A stretch of DNA of 64,000 bases from Pontibacter flavimaris. GTDB taxonomy: Bacteria > Bacteroidota > Bacteroidia > Cytophagales > Hymenobacteraceae. Shown here in pieces: positions 41,631 to 51,455 of the stretch. Location: the NCBI RefSeq assembly GCF_001907195.1, contig NZ_LVWA01000010.1, forward strand, positions 310,001 through 374,000, given 5' to 3'. The position numbers were made by a program, and so were the translations under genes. Position 1 is the stretch's first letter; each line of letters begins with the position of its first letter. The notes under the pieces were generated by a model, which worked only from the letters and a program-made list of their open reading frames with translations, was not told where the DNA came from and ran no database searches.

Positions 41631-43562
41631 ATGAGAAGAATAATTTCAGCTTTAGCTATTTTACTGGTGTGCCAGCAGGCCGTTTTCGCGCAGCGCAACA
41701 TAGAAACCCGCCTTGGCTATAGTTACAACGATGATTTTCAGTTTTCGGATGAGTGGCAATACCTCTCCACCGATATTTACCTCTACAACGGCAATAAGTT
41801 TACCCGCGTGCTGAACGAGCTGGAGTCAGGCTCCCGCAAGCCCAAGAAGAAGTATGGCAACGTGCTGGAGTACCTCATGATCACGGCCCAGCTCAAGAAC
41901 ATGAAGGTGTTCGGCAACGACGACATTGTGTACCCTCTCTACAACTTCGCCATCGACCAGGACAAGAACGACTACAAAACCCAGGTGAGCGACCACCAGG
42001 AGGTCGTGCGCATCATCGATAAAATGCCGCTGGGCTCTGCCAACAACAACATCGATGCCGTCATCAATGCCAAGGCCATCACCAACGGCCAGAGCGACCA
42101 GGTGTTTAACCTGGTGGCCAACCAGCTGATGGCCATCTCCAAGCTTACCTCGCCCAGCACCGCGGTGCTCTCGCTGGTGGGGGAATTCGGGAACCTGCTC
42201 AACTCCAGGGCCAGCCGCAAGGAGTATAAGTTCAGCTCCACCATCCGCCTCTACGAGGGCCAGGATTTTGACACGCGCCTGCACTCGGTGCGCATTTACG
42301 TGTTCGTGCCGAGCGATGTGAAGAAGGTGGACATCAAGACCGTGAAGCTGACCGACTACCTGCAGAAGAACCCAAACAAGCTGGACCGCCGCCAGCTGGA
42401 GGAGATGACCGGCTACAAAGACTATCCATTTATGGTGGTGGCCAACTATAAATCGCTCTACAAGATGGATGTGCTGACCGGCGATGAGGTGACACTGGAC
42501 CTGATCGAGAAGCGCAAACTGAAGATACAGGCCGCTTACGACCAGCAGCTGATAAACGACGAGACCTTTCGCCAGGAGAAGCTGTTTGTGGAGTTCCTGC
42601 GCTCCTTTGCCGACATGAAGCACAACCTGAACACCTATCGCCTGAACTACCGCAACAACAGCGCCGACATCAACGCGAAAAACCTGTTCGGCATCGTGCA
42701 GGAGTACAAGCGTCTGAAGGGGATCTTCGATGCCCGAGAGAAGGAGTTTGCCAAGAACAGCACCTACCAGAACATCTTCCGCTCCGAGTATGAGTCCATA
42801 CTTGTAAATGCCGATTTATACTTAGAGGGCGACCACAACCTGAAAAACGGCAAGCTGCTGGTAAACACGCTGCGTGAGCTGGAGAACGACCCCAAATCGT
42901 GGAACACACCCGAGAAGCGCGAGGCGGCCCTGGCCAGGCTATACGCCATCGAGCTGCCCAAGAAGGAGTTCTTGACGGCGTCGGTAGAGGGCGAGGCCAT
43001 TGTGCGCCTTACCCAGAAGCTGGAGGAGCAGCAGTATAACGAGGTGTTTATGAAGGAGGTGCAGAACCTGAGCGGCACTGAGGCCAACGACCAGACCATG
43101 CCGCAGCGCAACAACCTGCTGGAAAAGGCCGGCGCTACCAAGTGCCAGAGCTGCCGCGAGAAAGTGCGCGAGGCCATTACCGACTACAATAAGCGCTACG
43201 ACAGCTATAAGCTGAAGCAGGCCCTGAAAAAGAAGGAGGAGCTGAACCAGAGCGCGGAGGCAACGGTGTTTAAGTACCTGAAGCGCCAGCTATGCATCGA
43301 GAGCAACCTGCAGATGGCCACCGCCTCCACCAGCGATAACCTGGATCAGTACATGAGCCGCATGCACGAGAAGAACAGCGAACTGGGCAAATCCATTAAG
43401 ATGCTCGATGCCCTGAACAAGAGGGAGATGACTGAGGAGCGGCTGGACAAAGTGCAGGAGTATAACGCCCGCCTACAGCACCAGATACAAGAGGTAGAGA
43501 AAAACTTTGAGGTGATTTATACTTTGGATAAAAGCCTCTCTAACTGTGAGGACGCCAGCTAA
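41631..43562 (+). CDS. Large secreted or periplasmic protein of unknown function
   Basis: 643 residues with a signal peptide (IISALAILLVCQQAVFAQ), no lipobox and no T9SS sorting domain. The first half is mixed alpha/beta (TDIYLYNGNKFTRVLNELE; SSTIRLYEGQDFDTRLHSV), the second half is strongly helical and charged with coiled-coil stretches (QHQIQEVEKNFEVI near the end). One CxxC pair (C505, C508 in TKCQSCREKV) stands out. I do not recognise the family. It stands alone, 41 bp before the DUF421 gene on the same strand. Confidence 0.7.
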   Translation: MRRIISALAILLVCQQAVFAQRNIETRLGYSYNDDFQFSDEWQYLSTDIYLYNGNKFTRVLNELESGSRKPKKKYGNVLEYLMITAQLKNMKVFGNDDIVYPLYNFAIDQDKNDYKTQVSDHQEVVRIIDKMPLGSANNNIDAVINAKAITNGQSDQVFNLVANQLMAISKLTSPSTAVLSLVGEFGNLLNSRASRKEYKFSSTIRLYEGQDFDTRLHSVRIYVFVPSDVKKVDIKTVKLTDYLQKNPNKLDRRQLEEMTGYKDYPFMVVANYKSLYKMDVLTGDEVTLDLIEKRKLKIQAAYDQQLINDETFRQEKLFVEFLRSFADMKHNLNTYRLNYRNNSADINAKNLFGIVQEYKRLKGIFDAREKEFAKNSTYQNIFRSEYESILVNADLYLEGDHNLKNGKLLVNTLRELENDPKSWNTPEKREAALARLYAIELPKKEFLTASVEGEAIVRLTQKLEEQQYNEVFMKEVQNLSGTEANDQTMPQRNNLLEKAGATKCQSCREKVREAITDYNKRYDSYKLKQALKKKEELNQSAEATVFKYLKRQLCIESNLQMATASTSDNLDQYMSRMHEKNSELGKSIKMLDALNKREMTEERLDKVQEYNARLQHQIQEVEKNFEVIYTLDKSLSNCEDAS

Positions 43563-43603
43563 GGCCGTAGAACTCGCTGCCGGATCTGTGCGTTTGCAGG
43601 GTT

Positions 43604-44113
43604 ATGGGAGAGTATGTTGACCTTGTTTTAGGCATCCATGAAGAGACATTAACCTGGTGGCAGATGTCTGCGAGGGCGGTGGGGGTTTTCCTTGCCGCCC
43701 TGCTCATTATCCGAATCGGGAACCACCGCATCTTCGGGAAAAACTCCGCTTTCGATATCGTGCTGGGCATCATCTATGGCTCCATCTTAAGCCGGGCCAT
43801 CACCGGTAATTCCCCTTTCTGGCCCACCTTGGTCGCTGCCTTCGTGCTGGTGATGCTGCACAAGCTGCTGGCCTCTTTCGCCTTCTATACTAACTCTGGC
43901 GTGAGTGATTTTATAAAGGGTGCCTCTAAGACGCTGGTAAAGGACGGGGAGTTGCAGAAGGAGGCAATGGCAGAGAACAGCATCACGGAAAACGACCTGA
44001 CGGAAGCTGTCCGGAGTTCGGGCAGCTACGGTGGCATAGAGCGCATCCAATACGCCTACCTGGAGCGGAGCGGAAAGATCAGTGTTATACTTAAAAATGA
44101 GGGGGAAGAGTAA
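43604..44113 (+). CDS. DUF421 (YetF-like) membrane protein
   Basis: 169 residues: two to three membrane segments, then the YetF-type cytoplasmic domain with SGVSDFIKGASKTLVKDGEL and the C-terminal region GSYGGIERIQYAYLERSGKI. Members occur in many bacteria; a role in the spore coat is known in Bacillus but does not apply here, so the function is unknown. It may be co-transcribed with the preceding gene. Confidence 0.82.
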   Translation: MGEYVDLVLGIHEETLTWWQMSARAVGVFLAALLIIRIGNHRIFGKNSAFDIVLGIIYGSILSRAITGNSPFWPTLVAAFVLVMLHKLLASFAFYTNSGVSDFIKGASKTLVKDGELQKEAMAENSITENDLTEAVRSSGSYGGIERIQYAYLERSGKISVILKNEGEE

Positions 44114-44200
44114 ACAGGAACCCTGTTTAGGTTGTTTGTAAACATAGTGGGCTTGGGGATGATCCCCTTCCTTTTGTGCGAAGTAAATTAACGTGAGCAA

Positions 44201-44857
44201 ATGAAACTTGGGGCAACCTGGCTGTTACTGTTCCTGCTGCTGCTAAGCCTGCAAGGCTTTGCCCAGGAGGTGAAGCTGAAGGAGGTGGTGGTAAGGCCCG
44301 ACCTGCGCAAAGAGGTGTTGGGCACATCGCAGAAAAAAGCCGATTACGGCCACGGCGGAAGCAAAAGCTACCCGCACTACCAAACTGCCTACCACATCCC
44401 GTCTAAAGGGTACTCCGGCTTTATAGATAGGATAGGGGTGTATATCTACCACAAGCGCTCTTTCCCGGACCTGTTCAGAAAGCCGAACAAACTGCAGGTG
44501 TACCTGTATGCCGTAGACTCCGCAGGGCTGCCCGGGGAGCCGCTCTTCCCGGAGCCGCTGATCCTTCAGCCAAAAGGCAATACCTACTGGCATTGGATCG
44601 ATGTCTCAAAGTATAACCTGGTGCTTCCGGATGAGGGCGTTTTCGCGGCGGTAAGCTGGCCGCAGGCTACAAAGCAGGACAGCGGCCCGTATGTGGGCAT
44701 GACCAACGAGTGCGACACCTGCCCGTTCTATGTCTACCGCTTCCTGACGGATGAGCCGGTCTGGATAGAGATTGACCGGGGAAGAGTGGCGAAAGAGAAA
44801 GGCGAGGAGGAATTTAACCAGAACCTGATGGTGCGGCTGGAGGTGTCGGTGAAGTAA
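44201..44857 (+). CDS. Secreted protein of unknown function
   Basis: 218 residues with a signal peptide (WLLLFLLLLSLQGFAQ). The start of the mature part, EVKLKEVVVRP, is typical of Bacteroidota proteins beside TonB-dependent carboxypeptidase-like domains, but the domain itself is absent. A conserved-looking CDTCPFYVYRF with two Cys is near residue 170. No sorting domain. Strong terminator 16 bp after the stop. Confidence 0.6.
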   Translation: MKLGATWLLLFLLLLSLQGFAQEVKLKEVVVRPDLRKEVLGTSQKKADYGHGGSKSYPHYQTAYHIPSKGYSGFIDRIGVYIYHKRSFPDLFRKPNKLQVYLYAVDSAGLPGEPLFPEPLILQPKGNTYWHWIDVSKYNLVLPDEGVFAAVSWPQATKQDSGPYVGMTNECDTCPFYVYRFLTDEPVWIEIDRGRVAKEKGEEEFNQNLMVRLEVSVK

Positions 44858-44873
44858 CAATGCAGGCGCAACT

Positions 44874-44908
44874 AAAAAGGGCTCTCCTTTACCAGGAGAG
44901 CCCTTTTT
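44874..44908. terminator. Bidirectional terminator
   Basis: A 15-bp stem AAAAAGGGCTCTCCT / AGGAGAGCCCTTTTT with loop TTACC, between the 44201 gene and convergent trxA. Confidence 0.88.
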
Positions 44909-44931
44909 TTATTCGTTATGTCTGCTACAGA

Positions 44932-45258
44932 TTAAGCCATTTGCGCGTCGAGCTTCTGAGACAGCACGTTTTTAGGCACAGCACCAACCTGCTTGTCTAC
45001 TACCTCACCGTTTTTGAACACCAGCAGGGTAGGGATGCTGCGGATACCGAACTTAGCGGAAGTCTGTGGGTTGGCGTCCACGTCCACTTTGCCGATCACG
45101 GCTTTGCCTTCGTACTCGCCGGCCAGTTCCTCCACGATCGGGCCTACCATACGGCACGGTCCGCACCACTCTGCCCAAAAGTCTACCAGCACTGGTTTAT
45201 CTGAATTGATAATCGCATCAAAGTTCGCGTCTGTGATTTCTATCGCCTTGTTAGCCAT
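44932..45258 (-). CDS. trxA: Thioredoxin
   Basis: 108 residues with the active site WAEWCGPCRMV, the cis-Pro region GIRSIPTLLVFKNG and a standard fold length. It reduces disulfides in the cytoplasm. Monocistronic; an AT-rich leader of about 280 bp lies upstream. Confidence 0.95.
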   Translation of the reverse strand: MANKAIEITDANFDAIINSDKPVLVDFWAEWCGPCRMVGPIVEELAGEYEGKAVIGKVDVDANPQTSAKFGIRSIPTLLVFKNGEVVDKQVGAVPKNVLSQKLDAQMA

Positions 45259-45540
45259 AATTTTATTGTTTTGTTGTGTTTAATTCAATGGTTAAATATA
45301 GTAACAATTACAGGTTTGGCAAATACGGCACCAAACTTAGGTTTCCTGACAAGCTGTCGTGCTTAGGATAGTAGAACACCGAACGAGGGCATTTGTTATA
45401 CTTACGGCACAGATTGCTGCAGGATATCTTCATGTTTGTATAAACAAATGTTGTAAGTAAAAGTTTCAGCGGCAAGAGATATGGAAAAAGGAGGGTGAGA
45501 GAGGGCCGAAAAACTACATTAGCTAGAAACTCTAACGTTT
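45259..45540. other. Intergenic region, trxA promoter side
   Basis: AT-rich; it must hold the trxA promoter on the minus strand. No gene is seen, and no strong hairpin. Confidence 0.4.
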
Positions 45541-46083
45541 TCAATCCAGCAACGCAACTTCCAGTAGACCCGGTAAATCAGCATAGTTTGCAGCGGAGCT
45601 ATAGCGGTAATGTTCCGGCTCGTTTACCCATTCCGCCCGCACCGGATTTTGATGAATGTAATCCAGTTTCTGATCTATAAAGGTATTGCTTAAAAGCTCC
45701 TTCGCCTCATTGCCTTCCTGCCATACTTTATAGTGCCTTACTTTGGTGCTCAGGTGCGCATTGAACTCAAAGCGGTGCAGCAGCCACTGCCTGCGGCTTT
45801 CGGGTTCTTCCTGTATCGTGGCTATGATTTTGCGGCTGGTAAACTGCTTAAAGTCCCGGACGATGTCTGATAGATTCTTCCCTTCAGCAGCGGCAATCAG
45901 GTGCAGGTGGTTGCTCATCAGTACCCAGGCACAAAGTTTCAACCCTTTCTTCTCTTGGCAGAATTTGAGAGCATCAACAACGATGTGTTTATAAACAGGC
46001 CGCGTAAAAACATCCACCCAGTCGACCACCGTCATCGTCAGAAAGTATAAACTGCTTGGTATGATCCTGTTCTTGAGTCCCAT
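45541..46083 (-). CDS. REP-associated tyrosine transposase (RAYT, Y1 family)
   Basis: 180 residues of the HUH/Y1 transposase family. The metal-binding HUH motif is H59-L-H61 in LMSNHLHLIAA, and the catalytic Tyr is Y142 in KLDYIHQNPVRAEW, both of the RAYT (TnpA-REP) type rather than IS200. RAYTs are domesticated-like transposases that spread REP palindromes. A cluster of four such palindromes lies just upstream of the start (46126-46241). Length is normal and the gene looks intact. Confidence 0.9.
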   Translation of the reverse strand: MGLKNRIIPSSLYFLTMTVVDWVDVFTRPVYKHIVVDALKFCQEKKGLKLCAWVLMSNHLHLIAAAEGKNLSDIVRDFKQFTSRKIIATIQEEPESRRQWLLHRFEFNAHLSTKVRHYKVWQEGNEAKELLSNTFIDQKLDYIHQNPVRAEWVNEPEHYRYSSAANYADLPGLLEVALLD

Positions 46084-46125
46084 GTGAGTACCATGTGTGA
46101 TTTATACTTTGTATAAGTAGGTGCT

Positions 46126-46241
46126 GTTTCGGACTTCCTAGTCCGAAACAAAGGCTGAAGCGGATTTCCTAATCCGCGTTAGTGAAATACGGGGATTAGG
46201 AAATCCCCGCCAGCATTCCATCCGGACTAGGAAGTCCGGAT
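46126..46241. repeat. Four-palindrome REP/REPIN cluster beside the RAYT gene
   Basis: Four hairpins of one type share a TCCT or AGGA tetraloop: GTTTCGGACT-TCCT-AGTCCGAAAC reduced to 46126-46149; GCGGATT-TCCT-AATCCGC (46160-46177); GGGGATT-AGGA-AATCCCC (46191-46208); ATCCGGACT-AGGA-AGTCCGGAT (46220-46241). The first two face one way and the last two the other, as in REPIN pairs. Confidence 0.85.
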
Positions 46242-46262
46242 GAGCAAAAACTATCAAAAGCA

Positions 46263-46298
46263 AAAAGAGGCATGCTACCGCAGCAGCACGCCTCTTTT
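46263..46298 (-). terminator. Terminator after dnaE
   Basis: AAAAGAGGC pairs with GCCTCTTTT around an 18-base loop; a TATACTT motif follows. Confidence 0.7.
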
Positions 46299-46355
46299 AT
46301 ACTTTTACAGAAGAGCAGATGCGCGCCTAAATCTTCGCATCTCTAAATCTTCAAA

Positions 46356-49300
46356 TCAAATCAGCCTGCACTCCCCAAGCCCCATATCCTTGATAGAGTT
46401 CAAAAACACCTTCGGGTCGATTCTATACTTGCGGGAGTAGGTGGGTAGCGCCAGTTTCTCCTCCGGCACGTGCAGGGTAATCTCTAAACGCTTCTGGCCT
46501 GGGCTCGATACGATAGCGTTTTCCAAAGCTTCGGCCAAGTTTGGCGTGAAAAGCTGCAGGTTAACATTTACCTGAACGCCCTGCGCCATCTTATCCATCA
46601 CATCACCCAGCAGCTGAATGTTCTGCGGCTTGAGCTCCCACTGGTCCTCAGTTTTATAGCGCAGCTGCACCTTGCCCCGGATAAACAAGTATAAACCCAT
46701 CTTCAGGTAGGGCGAAAACTTCACGTAATCTTCCCCAAACAGGGCCATTTGCATCGATGTGTCATAGTCCTCGATGGTGAAGAGGGCAAACGGGTTACCA
46801 TTTTTAGCCGTGCGGATCACCACATCGGTTACCATGCCGGCCACGTTCACGTCGCGGTTCTTATACTCTTCGATCCTGTCCAGCGGGCAGGTGCAGTAAG
46901 AGTCAATCTCCAGCTTAAACTGGTCGAGCGGGTGGCCCGACATATAAAAACCTACTACCTCTTTCTCCCGGCGAAGCATTTCGGCCTGCGTCCAAACGGG
47001 CACTTCGGGTAACTTAGGTAACGGCGCGGCTACAGCGGCACTTCCCCCAAACAGCGACTGTTGCGCAGCCTGCTGTTCTGCCTGGTAACTGTTGCCGTAA
47101 CGTACCGCTTTTTCCAGCAAAGGCATACTCTCGCCTTCCGGAATCTCGATCAGTTGGGCACGGTGGTATAGTTCCCACGAGTCGAAACAGCCGGCCAAGG
47201 CCATACTTTCAAAGGTTTTCTTGTTTACCGCACGCAGGTTCACGCGCTTGGCAAAGTCGAAGATATCCTGGTACAACCCTTTTTCACGCTCTGCAATAAT
47301 AGCATCTACGGCAGCTTCGCCGGTTCCTTTTATTGCAGCCAAACCAAAACGAATCTGTCCCTGCTCGTTCACGTTGAACTTCAGTAACGATTCGTTTACG
47401 TCCGGGCCTAATACAGCTACACCTTGCTTGCGGGCTTCCTCAATAAAGAACGTTACCTTTTTGATGTCGTTCATGTTGTTGGTCAGCACCGCCGCCATGT
47501 ACTCGGCGGGGTAGTGAGCCTTCAGGTAACCTGTCTGGTAAGCAACTACAGAGTAAGCAGCCGAGTGCGAGCGGTTAAAGCCGTACTGGGCAAACTTCTC
47601 CATCACGTCGAATACCTCAGAGGCTTTCTTAGAAGGAATTTTATGAATTTCGGCGGCTCCGGCAATGAATTTCTCACGCTCCTCGGCCATCTTTTTCATG
47701 TCCTTCTTACCCATCGCGCGGCGCAGCAAGTCGGCACCACCCAGCGAGTAACCGGCCAGGATCTGGGCCGTCTGCATGATCTGCTCCTGGTACACCATGA
47801 TCCCGTACGAGTAATTCAGGATCGGCTCCAGCAGTTCGTGCGGGTATTCAACCTCCTCTTTGCCATGTTTCCGGTTAATGAAGTTCGGGATGAACTGCAT
47901 CGGGCCCGGACGGTAGAGGGCGTTCATGGCAATCAGGTCTTCAATGTTGGTCGGCTGCAGGTCTTTAAGGTACATGCGCATACCTTCCGACTCGAACTGG
48001 AACGTACCAATGGTGTCGCCACGCTGGTATAGTTGGTAGGTCTTTTCGTCGTCAATCGGAATGTTATCTATATCGATCTCAACACCATGGTTTTTCTTGA
48101 TGAGCTCCATGGCATCTTTAATGATGGTCAGGGTTTTCAGGCCCAGAAAGTCCATCTTCAGCATGCCCGCACTCTCGATCACCTTACCATCAAACTGTGT
48201 AACCAGTAGGTCAGAGTCTTTGGAAGTAGAAACCGGGATATAGTTGGTAATGTTGTCCGGAGCAATGATAACGCCCGCTGCGTGGATACCGGTGTTACGG
48301 ATAGAGCCTTCCAGCTTTTCAGCCAGTTTCAGCACAGCAGCGCGGTGGTCAGTTCCTTCACGAATAGCAGCCAGGTCCAGGTTCTCCATAAAAGCCTTGG
48401 CCAGCGTGGTGCCTGGGGTTTCAGGTACCATTTTGGCCAGCTCGTTGGCTTCAGCCAGAGGCAATGAAGTAGAACGCGCCACGTCTTTGATAGACGATTT
48501 GGCGGCCATCGTACCGAACGTGATGATCTGGGCTACCTGCGTCTTGCCATACTTGTCCACCACGTAATCGATCACGCGCTGGCGGTTCACGTCGTCAAAG
48601 TCAATATCAATATCGGGCATCGATACACGCTCCGGATTCAGGAATCGCTCGAACAGCAGGTTATACTTGATCGGGTCGATGTTGGTGATACCGATGCAAT
48701 ACGCTACCGCCGAACCTGCCGCCGAACCACGGCCAGGACCTACAAACACGCCCATATCGCGGCCACGGTTAATAAAGTCCTGCACAATAAGAAAGTAACC
48801 GGCAAATCCCATCGTCTCCACAATGCGGAGCTCATAATCGAGTCGTTCCTCAATTTCAGGAGTGATATCGGTGTAGCGCTTTTTAGCTCCCTCGTAGGTA
48901 AGGTGGCGCAGGTAGGCATCCGGCCCGGCGTGCTCCGGCGGAATCGGGAAGTTGGGTAGCAGGATGTCGCGCTTCAGTTTCGGAGGCGTTATCTTGTCTA
49001 CTATGTCGTTCGTATTATCCACTGCTTCCGGCACGTCTTTGAACAACTCGTTCATCTCAGCCTGCGTCTTGAAGTAGAACTGGTCGTTGGGGAAGCCGAA
49101 GCGCGTTTTGGGGCCGGCCTCGTCAATGCGGTTCAGCATCTGGCGCACACTGGATTGGTGCCCGTATTTCTGGCGCACATTCTCCACCGTGTCATAGATC
49201 ACCTTCTGGTCATCCGACAAAAAGCGATAATATTTAGTTGTAAAGTCACCAACCGGAGTGCTTTGGTCCTCGCCAGTATTCACGCAAAGCAGAATATCGT

Positions 49301-49976
49301 GCGCGTTCCAGTCTTCCTGGTCTACATAATGCGAGTCGTTAGTGCAGATTACCTTTACGTTATACTTTTTGGCCCATTTCAGCAATACCTGGTTTATGTC
49401 TTCCTGGCTTTTGCCGGTGCCGTCAATATTCATCAGGCCATGGCGCTGAATTTCGATGTAATAATCCTCGCCAAATACATCGAGCCACCACTTAAATATC
49501 TCCTCGGCCTCTTCCTCGGTTTTCCAAAGGATGGCCTGCGGTACCTCGGCACCGATGCAGCAACTGGTGGCGATCAGGCCTTTGCTATACTTTAAAAGCA
49601 GCTCTTTATCGATGCGCGGCCACTTGCTGTAAACACCTTCAATGTAAGACAGCGAGCAAAGCTTGGCCAGGTTCTGGTAACCTTCCTGGTCTTTGGCCAG
49701 CAGCAACTGGTGGTGGCGCACATCCCGTACCTCTTTGCTGAAGGTTTTCTGGTGGCGGTCGGCGACCAGGTAAAACTCGCAGCCCACGATCGGCTTCACG
49801 TTATACTTGTTGGCCTCGTTCACGAAGTTGAAGGCAGCAAACATGTTTCCGTGGTCGGTCATGGCCACGGCGGGCATGCCATCGGCCTGCGCCTTTTTCA
49901 TGAGCGCGCCAATGCTGGCCTGGCCGTCGAGCAGCGAGTACTGGGTATGGGTATGTAAATGCGAAAAAACAGGCAT
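46356..49976 (-). CDS. dnaE: DNA polymerase III subunit alpha
   Basis: 1206 residues. The N-terminal PHP domain starts with FSHLHTHTQYSLLDG; the polymerase core has the catalytic Asp cluster PDIDIDFDD and the upstream SAAGSAVAYCIGIT loop; then GFNRSHSAAYSVVAYQTGYL and a C-terminal OB-fold region (DVNVAGMVTDVVI). It is the replicative polymerase catalytic subunit. Length and order fit the DnaE1 type. Monocistronic as far as can be seen. Confidence 0.95.
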   Translation of the reverse strand: MPVFSHLHTHTQYSLLDGQASIGALMKKAQADGMPAVAMTDHGNMFAAFNFVNEANKYNVKPIVGCEFYLVADRHQKTFSKEVRDVRHHQLLLAKDQEGYQNLAKLCSLSYIEGVYSKWPRIDKELLLKYSKGLIATSCCIGAEVPQAILWKTEEEAEEIFKWWLDVFGEDYYIEIQRHGLMNIDGTGKSQEDINQVLLKWAKKYNVKVICTNDSHYVDQEDWNAHDILLCVNTGEDQSTPVGDFTTKYYRFLSDDQKVIYDTVENVRQKYGHQSSVRQMLNRIDEAGPKTRFGFPNDQFYFKTQAEMNELFKDVPEAVDNTNDIVDKITPPKLKRDILLPNFPIPPEHAGPDAYLRHLTYEGAKKRYTDITPEIEERLDYELRIVETMGFAGYFLIVQDFINRGRDMGVFVGPGRGSAAGSAVAYCIGITNIDPIKYNLLFERFLNPERVSMPDIDIDFDDVNRQRVIDYVVDKYGKTQVAQIITFGTMAAKSSIKDVARSTSLPLAEANELAKMVPETPGTTLAKAFMENLDLAAIREGTDHRAAVLKLAEKLEGSIRNTGIHAAGVIIAPDNITNYIPVSTSKDSDLLVTQFDGKVIESAGMLKMDFLGLKTLTIIKDAMELIKKNHGVEIDIDNIPIDDEKTYQLYQRGDTIGTFQFESEGMRMYLKDLQPTNIEDLIAMNALYRPGPMQFIPNFINRKHGKEEVEYPHELLEPILNYSYGIMVYQEQIMQTAQILAGYSLGGADLLRRAMGKKDMKKMAEEREKFIAGAAEIHKIPSKKASEVFDVMEKFAQYGFNRSHSAAYSVVAYQTGYLKAHYPAEYMAAVLTNNMNDIKKVTFFIEEARKQGVAVLGPDVNESLLKFNVNEQGQIRFGLAAIKGTGEAAVDAIIAEREKGLYQDIFDFAKRVNLRAVNKKTFESMALAGCFDSWELYHRAQLIEIPEGESMPLLEKAVRYGNSYQAEQQAAQQSLFGGSAAVAAPLPKLPEVPVWTQAEMLRREKEVVGFYMSGHPLDQFKLEIDSYCTCPLDRIEEYKNRDVNVAGMVTDVVIRTAKNGNPFALFTIEDYDTSMQMALFGEDYVKFSPYLKMGLYLFIRGKVQLRYKTEDQWELKPQNIQLLGDVMDKMAQGVQVNVNLQLFTPNLAEALENAIVSSPGQKRLEITLHVPEEKLALPTYSRKYRIDPKVFLNSIKDMGLGECRLI

Positions 49977-50124
49977 TCAGGAGGAATTAGTAATGACGAA
50001 AGAAGAATTAATAATGGCCTTGCTGTAAGTATAAACTATACTTGCCAAGCCATCGCCGGGATGTTAAAATTACTCAAAATCGGGCGGCTGCCCAAACTAT
50101 GCGCGGCCATTCTGCTAACAAAAA

Positions 50125-50149
50125 AGCGGCGGAAATAGTCTCCGCCGCT
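50125..50149 (-). terminator. Terminator after the MscS-like gene
   Basis: AGCGGCGGA / TCCGCCGCT with a 7-base loop and, on the minus strand, a T6 run. Confidence 0.8.
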
Positions 50150-50178
50150 GCCTATACTTTTATACTCTGGTTTGATCA

Positions 50179-51264
50179 TCAACTGTAGCGCTGCGCCTCC
50201 TGCCGGCTTTCCGTCTGCTCTTTTACCACATACAGCTTTTGGGTAGGGTAGGCGAACTCGATGCCCCGCTGCTGAAACTCCTGGAAGATGTTCAGGTTGA
50301 TAGCCTGCCTGATGTCCATGTGTTTGGCAAAATCAGAGGTGAGCACATTATAAACCACTACAAAGTTGAGGGTAGAGTCGCCGTACGAGGCAAAATGCGC
50401 CCGGTCAAACGCTACCAGTTCATGTTCCGAAACGATCCTTTTAAGCAGGTCGGGTATGGCCTTCAGGTTCTCGACCGAAGTTTCGTAGGCAACACCTAGT
50501 GTAAACTCCACCCGGCGGCGTTGCTGGCGCTTGTAGTTATGAATGCGGGAACTGGTCAGGTCGCTGTTGGAGATGATCAGCTGCTCGCCGGTCAGGCTCC
50601 TGAGGCGGGTGGTTTTCACGCCGATATGCTCTATTGTTCCGTTCTTATCGCCTACCGCAATGGAGTCGCCCACCTCAAAAGGCCTGTCGAGGAAGATGAC
50701 GAAATAGTTGAACAGGTCGCCGAGAATGTTCTGGGCGGCAAGCGCCACGGCTATACCGCCAATACCCAGGCCGGCAATAACGGTGGTCAGGTCGTAGCCC
50801 ATGTTATCGAAGAGGAAGCCCAGGCCTATCGTCCAGATGATGATGTTGATGATAAGGCTGATCGCCCCCACCTCATTGACATACGCTTTGTCCGGATGCC
50901 TTCTCCTGACGTAGGACTGGACCAGCAGGTTAAGCGTGGACGCCACGAAACGGACGATCATGACCGTAATGGCCACGGTTACGGCGATGCCTAGGATCCG
51001 CTCAACTTTAGCAGAGAAGGCTAGGTAGCTTAACCCGACATAAATCACGAGGAAGTGCAGGACCGGGATGCCGAAGCGGGCAAAGCTCTTCACCACAAAG
51101 TTGTCGAACCGGGTGTGCGTGTTCTCGCTCCACCGCCCTATCCGGGAGAGTACGGACTTTCGGAAAAGCGTAATGAGTAAGGAGCCCAGGAGTATGATCC
51201 CGAAAGCGATGAGGTAATCCTCTACGGTGTTGCCAAAGTATATGCGGTTTAAAAAATCATTCAT
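50179..51264 (-). CDS. MscS-family mechanosensitive ion channel
   Basis: 361 residues with about five membrane helices. The pore helix and beta-domain carry the family pattern GLGIGGIAVALAAQNILGDL, then FVIFLDRPFEVGDSIAVGDK and GTIEHIGVKTTRLRSLTGEQ. The channel opens under membrane tension and protects against osmotic downshock. The C-terminal domain is standard. Divergent from the MFS gene across 190 bp. Confidence 0.9.
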   Translation of the reverse strand: MNDFLNRIYFGNTVEDYLIAFGIILLGSLLITLFRKSVLSRIGRWSENTHTRFDNFVVKSFARFGIPVLHFLVIYVGLSYLAFSAKVERILGIAVTVAITVMIVRFVASTLNLLVQSYVRRRHPDKAYVNEVGAISLIINIIIWTIGLGFLFDNMGYDLTTVIAGLGIGGIAVALAAQNILGDLFNYFVIFLDRPFEVGDSIAVGDKNGTIEHIGVKTTRLRSLTGEQLIISNSDLTSSRIHNYKRQQRRRVEFTLGVAYETSVENLKAIPDLLKRIVSEHELVAFDRAHFASYGDSTLNFVVVYNVLTSDFAKHMDIRQAINLNIFQEFQQRGIEFAYPTQKLYVVKEQTESRQEAQRYS

Positions 51265-51455
51265 GAAACAGGGAATTCTATAGTCGGTCAGTATACCAGG
51301 TTCTAAAGTATGGGTTGCAAGGCTTTAACGCAAACAGGAAATCCTGCATTTGGTTTCACCCCGTGTTTTATACTTTGGCATTGCTATAACTCTGGGTAGG
51401 GCATGGTCCGTAAGCTAAAGTTTGTACATTAACGCACGCAGCAATAACAGCAGAA

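Noticed and set aside
46126..46241. Four hairpins as a transcription terminator cluster
   Set aside because: No T runs follow the stems and the orientation alternates, which fits REP elements rather than terminators.
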